Below, one piece after another: positions 11,323 through 20,700 of a DNA stretch of 64,000 nucleotides. The notes under the pieces were generated by a model, which saw only the letters and a program-made list of their open reading frames with translations, did no database searches and was not told the origin of the DNA. The DNA is from an uncultured Christensenellaceae bacterium. Lineage in GTDB: Bacteria; Bacillota; Clostridia; Christensenellales; UBA3700. Position numbers and translations under genes: made by a program. The stretch covers positions 1 to 64,000 of the forward strand of contig CALWHE010000003.1 of assembly GCA_944380295.1 (NCBI GenBank), read 5' to 3'. The first letter of the stretch is position 1. Each line of letters starts with the position of its first letter.

Positions 11323-11721
11323 ATGATGACAACCGATCCCATCGCGGATATGCTCACCCGCATCAGAAACGGTCTGATGGTTGGGCACGAGAGCGTGGAA
11401 GTTCCCGCTTCCAGGATGAAAAACGCCATCGCCAAAATTCTTTTGGACGAGGGATATATCAAAGGTTACGAAATGAAGGAAGACGCCCCTTATCCCACCA
11501 TGGTGATCGCGCTCAAATACGGCGCGAACAAGCAAAAGGTGATAACGGGCATCAAGCGTGTGTCCAAACCCGGACTGCGCGTTTATGTCGACGTAGACCA
11601 TCTTCCCAAGGTATTGGGCGGCATGGGCGTCGCCATCATCTCCACGTCCAAGGGCGTGATGACGGACAAGCAGGCTCGCACCGCCCGCGTCGGCGGCGAA
11701 GTGCTGGCTTACGTCTGGTAA
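11323..11721 (+). CDS. rpsH: 30S ribosomal protein S8
   Basis: 132-residue S8, a primary 16S rRNA binder and in E. coli the spc operon repressor. It begins [17 protein letters not shown] and ends with the conserved [22 protein letters not shown]. Start could also be the second ATG three bases later. Confidence 0.97.
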   Translation: MMTTDPIADMLTRIRNGLMVGHESVEVPASRMKNAIAKILLDEGYIKGYEMKEDAPYPTMVIALKYGANKQKVITGIKRVSKPGLRVYVDVDHLPKVLGGMGVAIISTSKGVMTDKQARTARVGGEVLAYVW

Positions 11722-11734
11722 GAGGAGGCAGGAT

Positions 11735-12280
11735 ATGTCGAGAATAGGCAGACTTCCCATAACGGTCCCCGCAGGCGTAACGGTCAGCGTCAGCCCGGAA
11801 AACGTGGTCACGGTGAAAGGACCCAAGGGAGAACTCAAACAAGATGTCAACAAAAAGATAACCGTCGCGGTGGAAGCGGGCGTGGTGCACTGCACGCGCA
11901 GCGACGAAGAAAAGCAGACCAAGGCGATGCACGGTCTTTACCGCAAGCTGATCGCCAACATGGTGGAAGGCGTCACCAACGGTTACAGCAAGGGCTTGGT
12001 CATAAACGGCGTTGGTTACAAGGTGGCAAAACAGGGCAACAAAATAGTGCTCAACGTCGGATATTCCCACCCCGTGGAGATGGCGGAACCCGCCGGTATC
12101 ACCTTTGACTGCCCCTCCGCCACGGAGATAACCGTCAAGGGCATAGACAGGTGCCTGGTGGGACAGGTGGCAGCCAACATCAGAGCCATTCGCGTTCCCG
12201 ATCCCTACCATGCATACGGCATTCGTTACAGCGACGAAGTGATCGCACGCAAGGAAGGCAAAAAGGCAGGCAAGAAGTAA
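11735..12280 (+). CDS. rplF: 50S ribosomal protein L6
   Basis: 181-residue L6 near the factor-binding site. It starts MSRIGRLPITVPAGVTV and carries NGVGYKVAKQGN and the C-terminal RVPDPYHAYGIRYSDEVI. Start preceded by AGAGGAGG. Confidence 0.97.
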   Translation: MSRIGRLPITVPAGVTVSVSPENVVTVKGPKGELKQDVNKKITVAVEAGVVHCTRSDEEKQTKAMHGLYRKLIANMVEGVTNGYSKGLVINGVGYKVAKQGNKIVLNVGYSHPVEMAEPAGITFDCPSATEITVKGIDRCLVGQVAANIRAIRVPDPYHAYGIRYSDEVIARKEGKKAGKK

Positions 12281-12293
12281 GGAGCGGTGAAAG

Positions 12294-12662
12294 ATGATAA
12301 AAAAGATAGATAAAAACAGCATCAGACAAAAAAGGCATGCCAGGATCAGAAACAAGATCTCCGGCACCGCGCAGAGACCGCGTTTCAGCGTTTACAGGAG
12401 CACGCGCAACATCATCGTGCAGATCATAGACGACGTGAAGGGCAACACCCTGGTCTACTGCTCCACGCTGGACAAGGACGTGGCTCCCGCCGTGGCGGGC
12501 AAGACCAAGGTGGAGGCTGCCAAGATAGTGGGTGAAGCCGCCGCCAAAAAGGCGCTGGAAAAGGGCATAACGGAAGTTGTGTTCGACAGGGGCGGATACC
12601 TCTATACCGGACGCGTTCAGTCCGTTGCGGACGGCGCCAGAGAAGCCGGACTCAAATTCTGA
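12294..12662 (+). CDS. rplR: 50S ribosomal protein L18
   Basis: 122-residue L18, a 5S rRNA binder. It carries RLSVYRST-like motif ([19 protein letters not shown]), [19 protein letters not shown] and the end [21 protein letters not shown]. Binding site AAGGAG. Confidence 0.97.
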   Translation: MIKKIDKNSIRQKRHARIRNKISGTAQRPRFSVYRSTRNIIVQIIDDVKGNTLVYCSTLDKDVAPAVAGKTKVEAAKIVGEAAAKKALEKGITEVVFDRGGYLYTGRVQSVADGAREAGLKF

Positions 12663-12676
12663 CGGAGGAGAAGAAA

Positions 12677-13198
12677 ATGGCTAAAAGAGATAACAAACCT
12701 CAGGTTAAAGAAAACGAGCTGCCCAACAAGCTCATCGCCCTCCGCCGCGTCACCAAGGTCGTCAAGGGCGGCAGAACGATGCGTTTCTCCGCGCTCATGG
12801 TCGTGGGCGACGGCAAAGGCGGCATAGGCGTGGGTATGGGCAAAGCGGCGGAAGTGCCGGAAGCTATCCGTAAAGCCACCGCGGACGCCAAAAACAACAT
12901 GATAAAAGTGCCGCTGAGCGGCACCACCGTGCCTCATGAGGCGGTGGGCAAGTTCGGAAGCGGCAAGGTGATCATTCTCCCCGCAGAAGAGGGAACGGGC
13001 GTTATCGCCGGCGGTCCCGTGCGCGCCATCATGGAAGTTTCCGGTATCAAGGACGTGCGCACCAAGTCTTTGGGCAGCAATAACAAGATCAACTGCGTGA
13101 AGGCGGCTTTTGAAGGCTTGAAGCAGATGAGGACGGCGGAAATGATAGCGGCTTTGCGCGGCAAGACCGTGCAAGAGATCAAGGCGGAGGAAGCGTGA
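12677..13198 (+). CDS. rpsE: 30S ribosomal protein S5
   Basis: 173-residue S5, which affects decoding fidelity. It contains [41 protein letters not shown] and the C-terminal [20 protein letters not shown]. The stop is two bases before the rpmD ATG. Confidence 0.97.
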   Translation: MAKRDNKPQVKENELPNKLIALRRVTKVVKGGRTMRFSALMVVGDGKGGIGVGMGKAAEVPEAIRKATADAKNNMIKVPLSGTTVPHEAVGKFGSGKVIILPAEEGTGVIAGGPVRAIMEVSGIKDVRTKSLGSNNKINCVKAAFEGLKQMRTAEMIAALRGKTVQEIKAEEA

Positions 13199-13199
13199 T

Positions 13200-13382
13200 A
13201 TGGAAAAGATGATAAAGATCACACTGGTCAAAAGCCTTATCGGCCGTCTGGAAAACCAGAAGGCGACCGCTGCCGCTCTCGGTCTGAAAAAGATAGGCGA
13301 CAGCAAGACGATGCCCGACACCGACAGCACCCGCGGCATGATCAGAAAGATAAGCCACATGGTCAAGGTGGAAGAGGCGTAA
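13200..13382 (+). CDS. rpmD: 50S ribosomal protein L30
   Basis: 60-residue bacterial L30. It has the usual pattern ITLVKSLIGRLENQKATAAALGL and ends with MIRKISHMVKVEEA. Binding site GGAGGA lies inside the end of rpsE. Confidence 0.96.
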   Translation: MEKMIKITLVKSLIGRLENQKATAAALGLKKIGDSKTMPDTDSTRGMIRKISHMVKVEEA

Positions 13383-13394
13383 GGAGGTCAAACT

Positions 13395-13841
13395 ATGAAA
13401 ATGCATGAACTCAAACCCGCGGAAGGCGCCAAGACCGCTGCCAAAAGACTGGGCAGGGGCATCGGCTCCGGACTGGGCAAGACTTCCGGCAAGGGACATA
13501 AAGGACAAAAGGCACGCAGCGGAGGCGGCGTTCGTCCCGGCTTCGAAGGCGGACAGATGCCTTTGGTCAGACGTATTCCCAAGCGCGGTTTCAACAACAG
13601 GTTCAGAAAGGTGTATTCCATCGTCAACATTGCGGCGCTGGAAGACAAATTCGAAAACGGCGCCGTGGTCGACGCGGAAGCGCTCATCGTTTCCGGCATA
13701 CTCAGCAAGATAGAAGACGCGGGCGTGAAGATCCTCGGCAACGGCGAGCTGACCAAGAGCCTCACCGTTAAGGCAAACAAGTTCAGCGCTTCTGCAAAAG
13801 AAGCTATCGAAAAGGCAGGCGGCAGCGTAGAGGAATTGTGA
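13395..13841 (+). CDS. rplO: 50S ribosomal protein L15
   Basis: 148-residue L15. The Gly-rich N-terminus ([20 protein letters not shown]) and the later [15 protein letters not shown] are diagnostic. The stop is one base from secY. Confidence 0.97.
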   Translation: MKMHELKPAEGAKTAAKRLGRGIGSGLGKTSGKGHKGQKARSGGGVRPGFEGGQMPLVRRIPKRGFNNRFRKVYSIVNIAALEDKFENGAVVDAEALIVSGILSKIEDAGVKILGNGELTKSLTVKANKFSASAKEAIEKAGGSVEEL

Positions 13842-13842
13842 T

Positions 13843-15123
13843 ATGTGGCAGACGATAGTCAACGCTTTCAGGGATAAAGAGATCAGAAAAAAGATCTTGA
13901 TCACCTTCGGATTACTGCTCGTATTCCGCATAGGATGTTACATTCCGCTCCCGGGACTGAATGTGGCGGCGCTGCAAAGCGCCGGCACGGAGGCAAACGA
14001 CCTCATCGGCGTTATGAACCTCATCTCGGGCGGATCGCTGCAAAACGGCACCTTGTTTGCTCTGGGCGTGCTGCCTTATATCAACAGTTTCATCATCATG
14101 CAACTTCTCACCCTCATCATCCCCCCGCTGGACAGAATGTCCAAAAGCGGCGAAGAGGGCAGAAAAAAGATAACTCAGATCACACGTTACGTGGCGATCG
14201 CGCTGGGCATCGTGCAGGCGATAGGCATCTGTGTGACATACAGGGAATATATAGACTCTATCTGGGGCACCCCCTGGGTATCCTACATCGTCATCGTGCT
14301 GCTGCTCACGGCAGGCTCCACCTTTGTGATGTGGCTTTCCGAAAGGATAACCGAATACGGCATCGGCAACGGCTCTTCCCTGATAATCTTCACGGGTATC
14401 ATCGCCACCTTCGGCAGCTCGCTGATCAGGGCGTTCGGCTATGTGGGTGACGACGCCAACAACATCTGGTATATCCTTGGCTATCTCCTGGTGGTCGTGT
14501 TCTTATTCGCGTTCATCGTCTTCATAGACGGCGCCGAGCGCAGGATCAGGGTCAATTACGCCAAGCAGGTCAAGGGCAACAAGATGTATGGCGGTCAGTC
14601 CACCGTGATCCCCATCAAGGTGAACGGAAGCGGCGTTATGCCCATCATCTTCGCTTCTTCCTTCCTCATGTTCCCCTCGATAATCGTGTCTTTCTTCGAG
14701 GGAACGGAGTTTGCCAACGTGTGGAACAGATATATCGGCATGGGGACTCCCGTTTATTACGTCTTCATGTTCCTGTTCATCATCTTCTTTGCATACTTCT
14801 ATGCGCAGATACAGTTCAATCCCATGGACGTGGCGCGCAACTTGCAGCAGTATGGCGGAACGATACAGGGCGTAAGACCGGGCAAGCCCACCAGCGAATA
14901 CCTGGCGAGGATAAACAACAGGCTGACCTTCTTCGGCGCACTGTTCCTGGCGTTCATCGCCATCGTGCCCACCTTTGCCTTTAACGCATTGGGCGCACAG
15001 ATAGGCATGTCGTCGGCGTTCAGCGCAACGGGTATGCTGATCGTGGTCAGCGTGGCTCTGGAACTCGACAAACAGCTCGAATCCCAGATAATGATGAAAC
15101 ACTACAAAGGATTCCTCAAATAA
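13843..15123 (+). CDS. secY: Preprotein translocase subunit SecY
   Basis: 426-residue channel subunit of the Sec translocon, with about ten membrane-spanning segments. Conserved landmarks are the start of the plug region (GSLQNGTLFALGVLPYINS), the cytoplasmic loop before TM7 (QVKGNKMYGGQSTVIPIKVN, with NGSGVMPIIFASSF following) and the C-terminal GVRPGKPTSEYL block. It partners with SecG, encoded at 53105 in this window. The stop overlaps the adk start by one base (TAATG). Confidence 0.97.
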   Translation: MWQTIVNAFRDKEIRKKILITFGLLLVFRIGCYIPLPGLNVAALQSAGTEANDLIGVMNLISGGSLQNGTLFALGVLPYINSFIIMQLLTLIIPPLDRMSKSGEEGRKKITQITRYVAIALGIVQAIGICVTYREYIDSIWGTPWVSYIVIVLLLTAGSTFVMWLSERITEYGIGNGSSLIIFTGIIATFGSSLIRAFGYVGDDANNIWYILGYLLVVVFLFAFIVFIDGAERRIRVNYAKQVKGNKMYGGQSTVIPIKVNGSGVMPIIFASSFLMFPSIIVSFFEGTEFANVWNRYIGMGTPVYYVFMFLFIIFFAYFYAQIQFNPMDVARNLQQYGGTIQGVRPGKPTSEYLARINNRLTFFGALFLAFIAIVPTFAFNALGAQIGMSSAFSATGMLIVVSVALELDKQLESQIMMKHYKGFLK

Positions 15124-15758
15124 TGGCGCGCATAGTTTTGCTGGGAGCGCCCGGCGCGGGCAAAGGCACGCAGGCGGCGCTGCTCAAAGAAAAATACGCT
15201 CTGCCGCACATCTCCACGGGGGACATCTTCCGCGCGAATATCCGCGAAGGCACGCCCCTGGGGATCAAGGTAAAGGCGATCATAGACAGAGGCGAGCTCG
15301 TCCCCGACGAGCTTACCGTGGCGCTGGTAAAAGACAGGCTGGCACAGCCGGACTGCAAGAAGGGATATATCCTGGACGGCTTTCCGCGCACCATCGCGCA
15401 GGCGGAGGCGCTGGAAGGTTTTTCCGCGCCGGAGTTGGCGATAGACATAGACGTGGATCACGAAGCGGTGGTCAGGCGCATTGCCGGCAGGCGCATGTGC
15501 AAGTGCGGAGAAACTTACCACACCAGCACGCACGCTTCCGCAGAGTGCGCCAAGTGCGGCGCCAAGCTGTATCAGCGTGACGACGACAAAGAGGACGTGG
15601 TGCGCGAGCGTTTGCGCGTATACGAAGCGCAGACAAAGCCGCTCATCGATTTTTACGCGTCGCGCGGCGTGCTGCACACCGTGGACGGAAACGGAGGCGT
15701 GGAGAGCACCTTTGCGCTGGTTTCCGAGGTGATAGATGGTCACAATAAAGTCCGCTGA
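15123..15758 (+). CDS. adk: Adenylate kinase
   Basis: 211-residue long-form adenylate kinase (AMP + ATP to 2 ADP). The P-loop GAPGAGKGTQA is at residues 7-17, GDIFRANI and the DGFPRT motif follow, and the LID is of the zinc type. The LID has four cysteines, but the first pair reads C-K-C-G instead of the usual C-x-x-C-G; the second pair is CAKCG. This one-residue contraction is directly in the DNA. The gene overlaps map by 23 bases. Confidence 0.96.
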   Translation: MARIVLLGAPGAGKGTQAALLKEKYALPHISTGDIFRANIREGTPLGIKVKAIIDRGELVPDELTVALVKDRLAQPDCKKGYILDGFPRTIAQAEALEGFSAPELAIDIDVDHEAVVRRIAGRRMCKCGETYHTSTHASAECAKCGAKLYQRDDDKEDVVRERLRVYEAQTKPLIDFYASRGVLHTVDGNGGVESTFALVSEVIDGHNKVR

Positions 15759-16482
15759 GGAAATAGAGCTGATGCGCCGCGCCAACATCATCGTGCGTGA
15801 TGCGCTGGATCTGGTGGGCAGAGAGATAAAAGCGGGCATGACCACCGCGCAGGTGGACAAGCTGGTGTTCGAATACATCAGCTCCTGCGGCGCCAAGCCC
15901 TCCTTTTTGGGGTATGAAGGCTATCCGGCGTCCGCATGCGTGTCGATCAACGAAGAGGTGGTGCACGGCATACCCTCGCCCAGGCGCTTTATCGAAGAAG
16001 GGGACATCGTCAGCGTGGACGTAGGCTCCGTTTACAAGGGCTATAACGGCGACGCGGCGCGCACCTTCATGATAGGGCGTGTGAGCGAAGAAAAGCAGCG
16101 CCTCACGGCAGTGACCAGGCAGTGCTTTTTCGAGGGCATAAAAGTGCTCAAAGAGGGAGCCAGGCTGGGCGATCTGGGCTGGGCTATCCAGTCTTATGCG
16201 GAGAGCAACGGCTTTTCCGTGGTGCGCGCCTTAGTGGGGCACGGCATAGGCACGGACATGCATGAAGACCCTTCCGTGCCCAATTACGGCACTCCCGGCA
16301 GGGGCATGCGCCTGAGGGCGGGCATGACGATAGCCATAGAGCCGATGATAAACGCCGGCACGTTCGACGTCAAAGTGCTCAAAGACGGCTGGACGGTGGT
16401 GACGCGCGATGGCAGACCTTCCGCCCATTACGAAAACACGGTGGTCGTCACCAAAGACGGCTGCGAGATCTTGTCTTTGTGA
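15736..16482 (+). CDS. map: Methionine aminopeptidase, type I
   Basis: 248-residue enzyme that removes the initiator methionine. The metal-binding set is visible: D in VDVGSVYKGYNGDAART (two Asp), H in GHGIGTDMHE, E in AIEPMI and E in HYENTVVV. The start MVTIKSAEEIELMRRAN fits the family and GAGGTGATAG precedes it, giving a 23-base overlap with adk that implies coupled translation. Confidence 0.96.
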   Translation: MVTIKSAEEIELMRRANIIVRDALDLVGREIKAGMTTAQVDKLVFEYISSCGAKPSFLGYEGYPASACVSINEEVVHGIPSPRRFIEEGDIVSVDVGSVYKGYNGDAARTFMIGRVSEEKQRLTAVTRQCFFEGIKVLKEGARLGDLGWAIQSYAESNGFSVVRALVGHGIGTDMHEDPSVPNYGTPGRGMRLRAGMTIAIEPMINAGTFDVKVLKDGWTVVTRDGRPSAHYENTVVVTKDGCEILSL

Positions 16483-16489
16483 GGGGCGT

Positions 16490-16756
16490 ATGGAATATAT
16501 ACCCGAAGCGGGAGATATAGTTATATCAAAAGCCGGACACGATACGGGCAGGGCGCATGTGGTGCTCGCCTATACGGGCGGCGGATTCGCGTTGATAGCG
16601 GACGGGAAGAGGCGGCTTGTAGCCTCGCCCAAGAGCAAAAACGTGAAGCATTTGAGAAAAGTGGGCATAAGCGCACTGAAAGAGAGCATAGAAAGCGGCG
16701 GTGTGACGGACAAACAGATCCGGCAAGCCGTCAAAGAAATAAACGGAGGGTGCTAA
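16490..16756 (+). CDS. KOW-domain RNA-binding protein
   Basis: 88-residue protein of the KOW/L14e-like group that is regularly found between map and infA in Clostridia. The N-terminal half ([21 protein letters not shown]) is a KOW motif and the C-terminal half is charged and helical. The exact role is not established; an RNA-binding function near the ribosome is inferred from fold and context. Start chosen at ATG 16490, after GAGGGG. The stop overlaps the infA ATG by one base. Confidence 0.85.
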   Translation: MEYIPEAGDIVISKAGHDTGRAHVVLAYTGGGFALIADGKRRLVASPKSKNVKHLRKVGISALKESIESGGVTDKQIRQAVKEINGGC

Positions 16757-16977
16757 TGTCTAAGGACGATGTGATCGAGGCGGAAGGCAAGGTGATAGAA
16801 GTATTGCCGGGCACGAAATTCAAAGTGGAGCTGACCAACTCGCACGTGATAACGGCGTATCTTTCGGGTAAGCTTAGAAAGAATTACATCAAGATACTCG
16901 AAGGCGACACCGTAAAAGTAGAACTCAGCCTATACGATCTGACCAAGGGAAGGATCACATGGCGTAACAAGAACTAG
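16756..16977 (+). CDS. infA: Translation initiation factor IF-1
   Basis: 73-residue IF-1, an OB-fold protein that occupies the A site during initiation. Sequence [21 protein letters not shown] and the end [13 protein letters not shown] are typical. ATG at 16756 (not the upstream 16750) follows CGGAGGGT. Confidence 0.97.
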   Translation: MSKDDVIEAEGKVIEVLPGTKFKVELTNSHVITAYLSGKLRKNYIKILEGDTVKVELSLYDLTKGRITWRNKN

Positions 16978-16989
16978 GAGGATACAACA

Positions 16990-17106
16990 ATGAAAGTAAG
17001 ACCGTCAGTAAAGCCCATGTGCGACAAATGCAGAGTGATAAAGCGCGACGGAAAAGTAATGGTCATCTGCTCCAAGTATAAAAAACACAAGCAGAGACAG
17101 GGCTGA
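16990..17106 (+). CDS. rpmJ: 50S ribosomal protein L36
   Basis: 38-residue L36 with a zinc ribbon: Cys11, Cys14, Cys27 and His33. It reads [20 protein letters not shown] at the start and ends KQRQG. AGGAGG precedes the ATG. Usual position between infA and rpsM. Confidence 0.95.
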   Translation: MKVRPSVKPMCDKCRVIKRDGKVMVICSKYKKHKQRQG

Positions 17107-17141
17107 GCCGCGGCAATTTTGCCCAAAACGGGTAAAATTTC

Positions 17142-17170
17142 TTGCCAAACGGCAAAAGAAGTGATATAAT
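17142..17170 (+). promoter_or_regulatory. Internal promoter before rpsM
   Basis: TTGCCA at 17142-17147, 17-base spacer, TATAAT at 17165-17170. This is the only large gap inside the cluster (17107-17291). The resulting leader of about 115 bases can form a stem ATAGGG/CCCTAT around 17208-17236, placed where alpha-operon leaders lie in other bacteria. Confidence 0.75.
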
Positions 17171-17291
17171 AATCCAGCATTATTCGCAAAGAGGATATGC
17201 GGCTGAATAGGGAACATTCCGAAATACTCCCCTATCGATCCTTGATGGCGACTAAAAAAATTATTGCAAGATAAGTTTTGGAGGTAATTTC

Positions 17292-17663
17292 ATGGCACGT
17301 ATTGCCGGCGTGGACTTGCCACGCGAGAAAAGAGTTGAGATAGGACTCACCTATATCTTCGGAATAGGCAGAGCCACATCCGACAAGATACTCGCCGATA
17401 CGGGTATCGACCCCGACACCCGCGTCAAAGACCTGACCGAGGACGAGGTGAGCAAAATAAGGGAATACATCGACCACAACAATATCCTTGTTGAGGGCGA
17501 TCTTCATCGTGAAATCAAGCTGAACATCAAGAGATTGACGGAGATCGGTTGTTACAGAGGTGTCAGACACCGCAAGGGCTTGCCCGTGCGCGGTCAGTCC
17601 ACCAAGCAGAACGCCCGCACCCGTAAAGGTCCCAAGAAGACCGTCAGCCGTAAGAAGAAGTAA
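17292..17663 (+). CDS. rpsM: 30S ribosomal protein S13
   Basis: 123-residue S13, which contacts P-site tRNA and bridges to L5. It starts [20 protein letters not shown] and ends with [17 protein letters not shown]. The usual GQRTKTNART reads [10 protein letters not shown]. First gene of the alpha group; GGAGGT precedes. Confidence 0.97.
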   Translation: MARIAGVDLPREKRVEIGLTYIFGIGRATSDKILADTGIDPDTRVKDLTEDEVSKIREYIDHNNILVEGDLHREIKLNIKRLTEIGCYRGVRHRKGLPVRGQSTKQNARTRKGPKKTVSRKKK

Positions 17664-17674
17664 GGAGGTATAAC

Positions 17675-18079
17675 ATGGCAGCAGCAAAGAAGTCCGCAAG
17701 TGCGGCAAAAAAGCGCAACACGGTCAAACGTCGTGTGGAAAAAGGCTGTGCGCATATCCACGCCTCCTTCAATAACACGATAGTGACCATCACCGATACG
17801 CAGGGCAACGCCATATCCTGGTCCAGCTCCGGCAAAATGTCTTTGCGCGGCTCCAAGAGGAGCACGCCTTTCGCGGCGCAGATAGTGGCGGAAGACGCGG
17901 CAAAAGTGGCTGTGGACTGCGGTATGAAGAGCGTGGAAGTTTATGTCAACGGTCCCGGTGCGGGACGCGAATCCGCGATTAGAGCATTGGCAAACGCAGG
18001 TTTGGAAGTGACGCTGATAAAAGACGTTTCTCCCATTCCCCACAACGGTTGCCGTCCCCCTAAGCGCAGAAGACTGTAA
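17675..18079 (+). CDS. rpsK: 30S ribosomal protein S11
   Basis: 134-residue S11 of the platform. Conserved [19 protein letters not shown] and the C-terminal [13 protein letters not shown] are present. AAGGAGGT precedes; 11 bases after rpsM. Confidence 0.97.
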   Translation: MAAAKKSASAAKKRNTVKRRVEKGCAHIHASFNNTIVTITDTQGNAISWSSSGKMSLRGSKRSTPFAAQIVAEDAAKVAVDCGMKSVEVYVNGPGAGRESAIRALANAGLEVTLIKDVSPIPHNGCRPPKRRRL

Positions 18080-18095
18080 GAGGAGGTAAGAGAAA

Positions 18096-18722
18096 ATGGC
18101 TAAATATACAGGTCCGGCTTGCCGTCAATGCAGGCGCGAGGGAGAAAAGTTGTTTTTGAAGGGCAGCAGGTGCCTTTCTCAGAAGTGCGCTTTGGAGCGC
18201 CGTCCCAATCCTCCGGGCGTGCATGTGGGCGCCCGCAAGAAGGCTTCGGAATATTCCACTCAGCTGAGGGAAAAGCAGAAGACCAAGAGGTTTTACGGCT
18301 TGTGCGAAAAGCAGTTCAAGGGCTACTTCAACAAAGCCAGCAAGATGCGCGGACAGGCAGGTGAAAACATGCTGGTGCTCTTGGAGCGCAGACTGGACAA
18401 CGTGGTGTTCCGCATGGGTCTTTGCGCCAGCAGAGCGCAGGCAAGACAGGTGGTCAACCACGGTCTTATCACCGTCAACGGCAAGCGCGTGGACATTCCT
18501 TCTTACCTGGTAAGCAAGGGCGACGTGATCGCCGTCAAGGAGAACAAGACGGATAAAAAGGTGTTTGCCGAAATAAAGGGCGGCACCGCCAAATATGCCA
18601 CTGCGGCATGGCTCACCTTTGACGCAGAAAAGCTCACCGCCACGGTGGTGGAACTGCCGACGCGTGCGGATGTGGGCGAACATATCGAGGAGCACCTCAT
18701 CGTCGAGTTGTATTCCAAGTAA
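18096..18722 (+). CDS. rpsD: 30S ribosomal protein S4, zinc type
   Basis: 208-residue S4, a primary assembly protein. The N-terminus carries four cysteines (C9, C12, C26, C31 within GPACRQCRREG and GSRCLSQKCALERR), the zinc-containing form. An S4 RNA-binding domain follows (LERRLDNVVFRMGL, ARQVVNHGLITVNGKRVDIPS). In many Firmicutes rpsD is a separate gene; here it stays in the alpha operon. Confidence 0.97.
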   Translation: MAKYTGPACRQCRREGEKLFLKGSRCLSQKCALERRPNPPGVHVGARKKASEYSTQLREKQKTKRFYGLCEKQFKGYFNKASKMRGQAGENMLVLLERRLDNVVFRMGLCASRAQARQVVNHGLITVNGKRVDIPSYLVSKGDVIAVKENKTDKKVFAEIKGGTAKYATAAWLTFDAEKLTATVVELPTRADVGEHIEEHLIVELYSK

Positions 18723-18740
18723 GATAAGGGAGGAATTGTC

Positions 18741-19694
18741 ATGATAGAGATAATCAAGCCTAAGGTAGAAGTCCAAGACATCGTCGAAGGCAGAGAGAGC
18801 CGTTTTATTGCCGAACCGCTGGAACGCGGCTTCGGACAGACGCTGGGCAATTCTCTCAGACGTATCCTCCTGGGCGCGCTGCCCGGCGCGGCTCCCGTGG
18901 GCGTGAGGATAACGGGCGTCAACCACGAATTCAGCACCATAGAAGGCGTGAAGGAAGACGTGACGGAGATGATCCTCAACATCAAGGGACTGGCGGTAAA
19001 GGCGCACACGGACGACCGCAACTTCAAGCAGATAATGACCATCCGCAAGTATGACGCGGGCGTGGTCACCGCTGCGGATATAGAGCACAGCTCTGACATA
19101 GAGATACTCAATCCGGACATGTATATCTGCACCTTGGATGACGGCGCCAAGCTGGAAATGGACATCACCGTGGGCGTGGGACGCGGCTATGTGAGCGCGC
19201 AGGACAACAAAGACGACACGCAGCCCATCGGCTATATCCCCGTAGACAGCATCTTCTCCCCCGTGGAGGCGGCGAGCTACACGGTGGAAAACGCGCGCGT
19301 GGGTCAGAACATCGATCTGGACAAGCTCACCGTCACCGTCAAAACCAACGGCACGGCAAGCCCCAAGGAAGTCATCAGCCTTTCGGCAAAGATAATGTCC
19401 GATTACGTGGACGTGTTCGTCAGCCTGGTGGAAAGGATGCGCTCGCAGGAGATACTGGTCAGCCAGGACGACGAAAAGCAGACCAAAAAGCTGGAGATGA
19501 GCATAGAAGATCTGGATCTTTCCGTGAGGTCTTACAACTGCCTGAAAAGGGCGGGCATCCACACGGTGCAGGATCTGGTGAAAAAGTCGGAAGACGACAT
19601 GCTCAAGGTGCGCAACCTGGGCAAGAAGTCTTTGGACGAGGTCATGAACAAGTTGCAGGAACTGGGTTTTAACCTGCGCAACAAGGAAGAGTAG
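18741..19694 (+). CDS. rpoA: RNA polymerase alpha subunit
   Basis: 317-residue alpha subunit. N-terminal dimerisation domain (RFIAEPLERGFGQTLGNSLRR) and the C-terminal DNA-binding domain (LDLSVRSYNCLKRAGI, NLGKKSLDEVMNKLQELGF) are both present. Start preceded by AAGGGAGG. Confidence 0.98.
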   Translation: MIEIIKPKVEVQDIVEGRESRFIAEPLERGFGQTLGNSLRRILLGALPGAAPVGVRITGVNHEFSTIEGVKEDVTEMILNIKGLAVKAHTDDRNFKQIMTIRKYDAGVVTAADIEHSSDIEILNPDMYICTLDDGAKLEMDITVGVGRGYVSAQDNKDDTQPIGYIPVDSIFSPVEAASYTVENARVGQNIDLDKLTVTVKTNGTASPKEVISLSAKIMSDYVDVFVSLVERMRSQEILVSQDDEKQTKKLEMSIEDLDLSVRSYNCLKRAGIHTVQDLVKKSEDDMLKVRNLGKKSLDEVMNKLQELGFNLRNKEE

Positions 19695-19711
19695 GAGGCT
19701 ATTTAAGCGAT

Positions 19712-20242
19712 ATGAGAAAGTTAGGAAGGACCGCCGAGGCAAGAATGGCTATGATCCGCACGCAGGCAGCCGAATTGCTGTGGTATGGCAGGTTGGAAAC
19801 CACCGTGGACAGGGCAAAGGAAGTGCGTAAGCTCGCCGAGCAGATGATCACTCTTGCCGTGGACACTTACACGGATACCGTTAAAGTGACCAAAACCGTC
19901 ACCAACAAAGAAACCAAAGTCAAAGAGCAGAAAGAGTTTGTCAACGACGGCGTGAAAAAGCTGAACGCGCGCCGCGTGATGATCGCCAATCTGCGCGATC
20001 TGAGGGAAGAAAAGCCGGCAGGCGAAAAGATGAGCGTTTTCAAGGAGAGGACCAAGGACGTGAACCATCCGCTGATAGAAAAGATGTTCAACGTGCACGC
20101 TCCCTTCTATGCCAAGCGCGCGGAAGCGTTCGGGCGCAAGGGCGGTTATACGCGCATCGTCAAGCTGGGCGGCCGCCGTGGCGACAACGCCGAGATGGCA
20201 GTCATCGAGCTGGTGAAGAACATGCCCGAGAACAACAAGTAA
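19712..20242 (+). CDS. rplQ: 50S ribosomal protein L17 with insertion
   Basis: 176-residue L17 at the tunnel exit. The core MRKLGRTAEARMAMIRTQAAEL and the end GGYTRIVKLGGRRGDNAEMAVIEL are typical. Typical length is about 115-130 residues. The extra residues are an insertion in the middle (about residues 52-115) that is Lys/Thr/Val-rich and highly charged. Last gene of the cluster, followed by a terminator. Confidence 0.95.
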   Translation: MRKLGRTAEARMAMIRTQAAELLWYGRLETTVDRAKEVRKLAEQMITLAVDTYTDTVKVTKTVTNKETKVKEQKEFVNDGVKKLNARRVMIANLRDLREEKPAGEKMSVFKERTKDVNHPLIEKMFNVHAPFYAKRAEAFGRKGGYTRIVKLGGRRGDNAEMAVIELVKNMPENNK

Positions 20243-20276
20243 AAGGCAAACCGCTCAAAACAAACAAACAATAAAG

Positions 20277-20301
20277 GACCGCTCGGCAGAGCGGTCTTTT
20301 T
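20277..20301 (+). terminator. Terminator of the ribosomal cluster
   Basis: Stem GACCGCTC/GAGCGGTC (20277-20284 with 20289-20296), loop GGCA, then five T. Confidence 0.93.
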
Positions 20302-20700
20302 GTGTGTGCCGTGCCGGAAAGGCGCGGGCACGGCGTGGGCAGCGTGACGCTGCACCCTTATTATTGTCAAAGCCGATTGTCCGATATTATATACGGGACA
20401 TTAACTCTTACTGCCGCTCCTTTCTGTCCCGGCGATAAGAAATCATGACTATCCGTATATTATCCGGCGAGCGGCGCAGATAATTATCAGGGGTGGAGCG
20501 CCCCGCGCTCCCGTCCCGGCGATAAGCGCCGTTTCTATCTGTGCGACTTAAAAGGCTTGACAATACCGCAATAGATAGACGGCAAAGCATGCCTCGTCAC
20601 AGAATAGATACTTTCGTCCCACGCATTATCTGTTTGGTATCCGGCAAGCGGCTCAGATAATTATCAAGGGTGCAGCGTCACGCTGCCGCCCCGCACTCAG
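20302..20700. repeat. Intergenic repeat cluster (inverted relative of 52800-53040 plus short palindromes)
   Basis: No gene seen. Parts of this stretch match 52800-53040 in opposite orientation: a GTGCCGTGCCGG-like end, the block with CGGCGATAAGAAATCATGA, and TTGACAATACCGCAATAG. The first boundary (CTTATTATTGT) is in the same orientation in both. Two copies of the short palindrome GCAGCGTGACGCTGC (about 20339 and 20670) and one GGGGCGCTCCACCCC-type unit (around 20490) are embedded. Confidence 0.7.
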
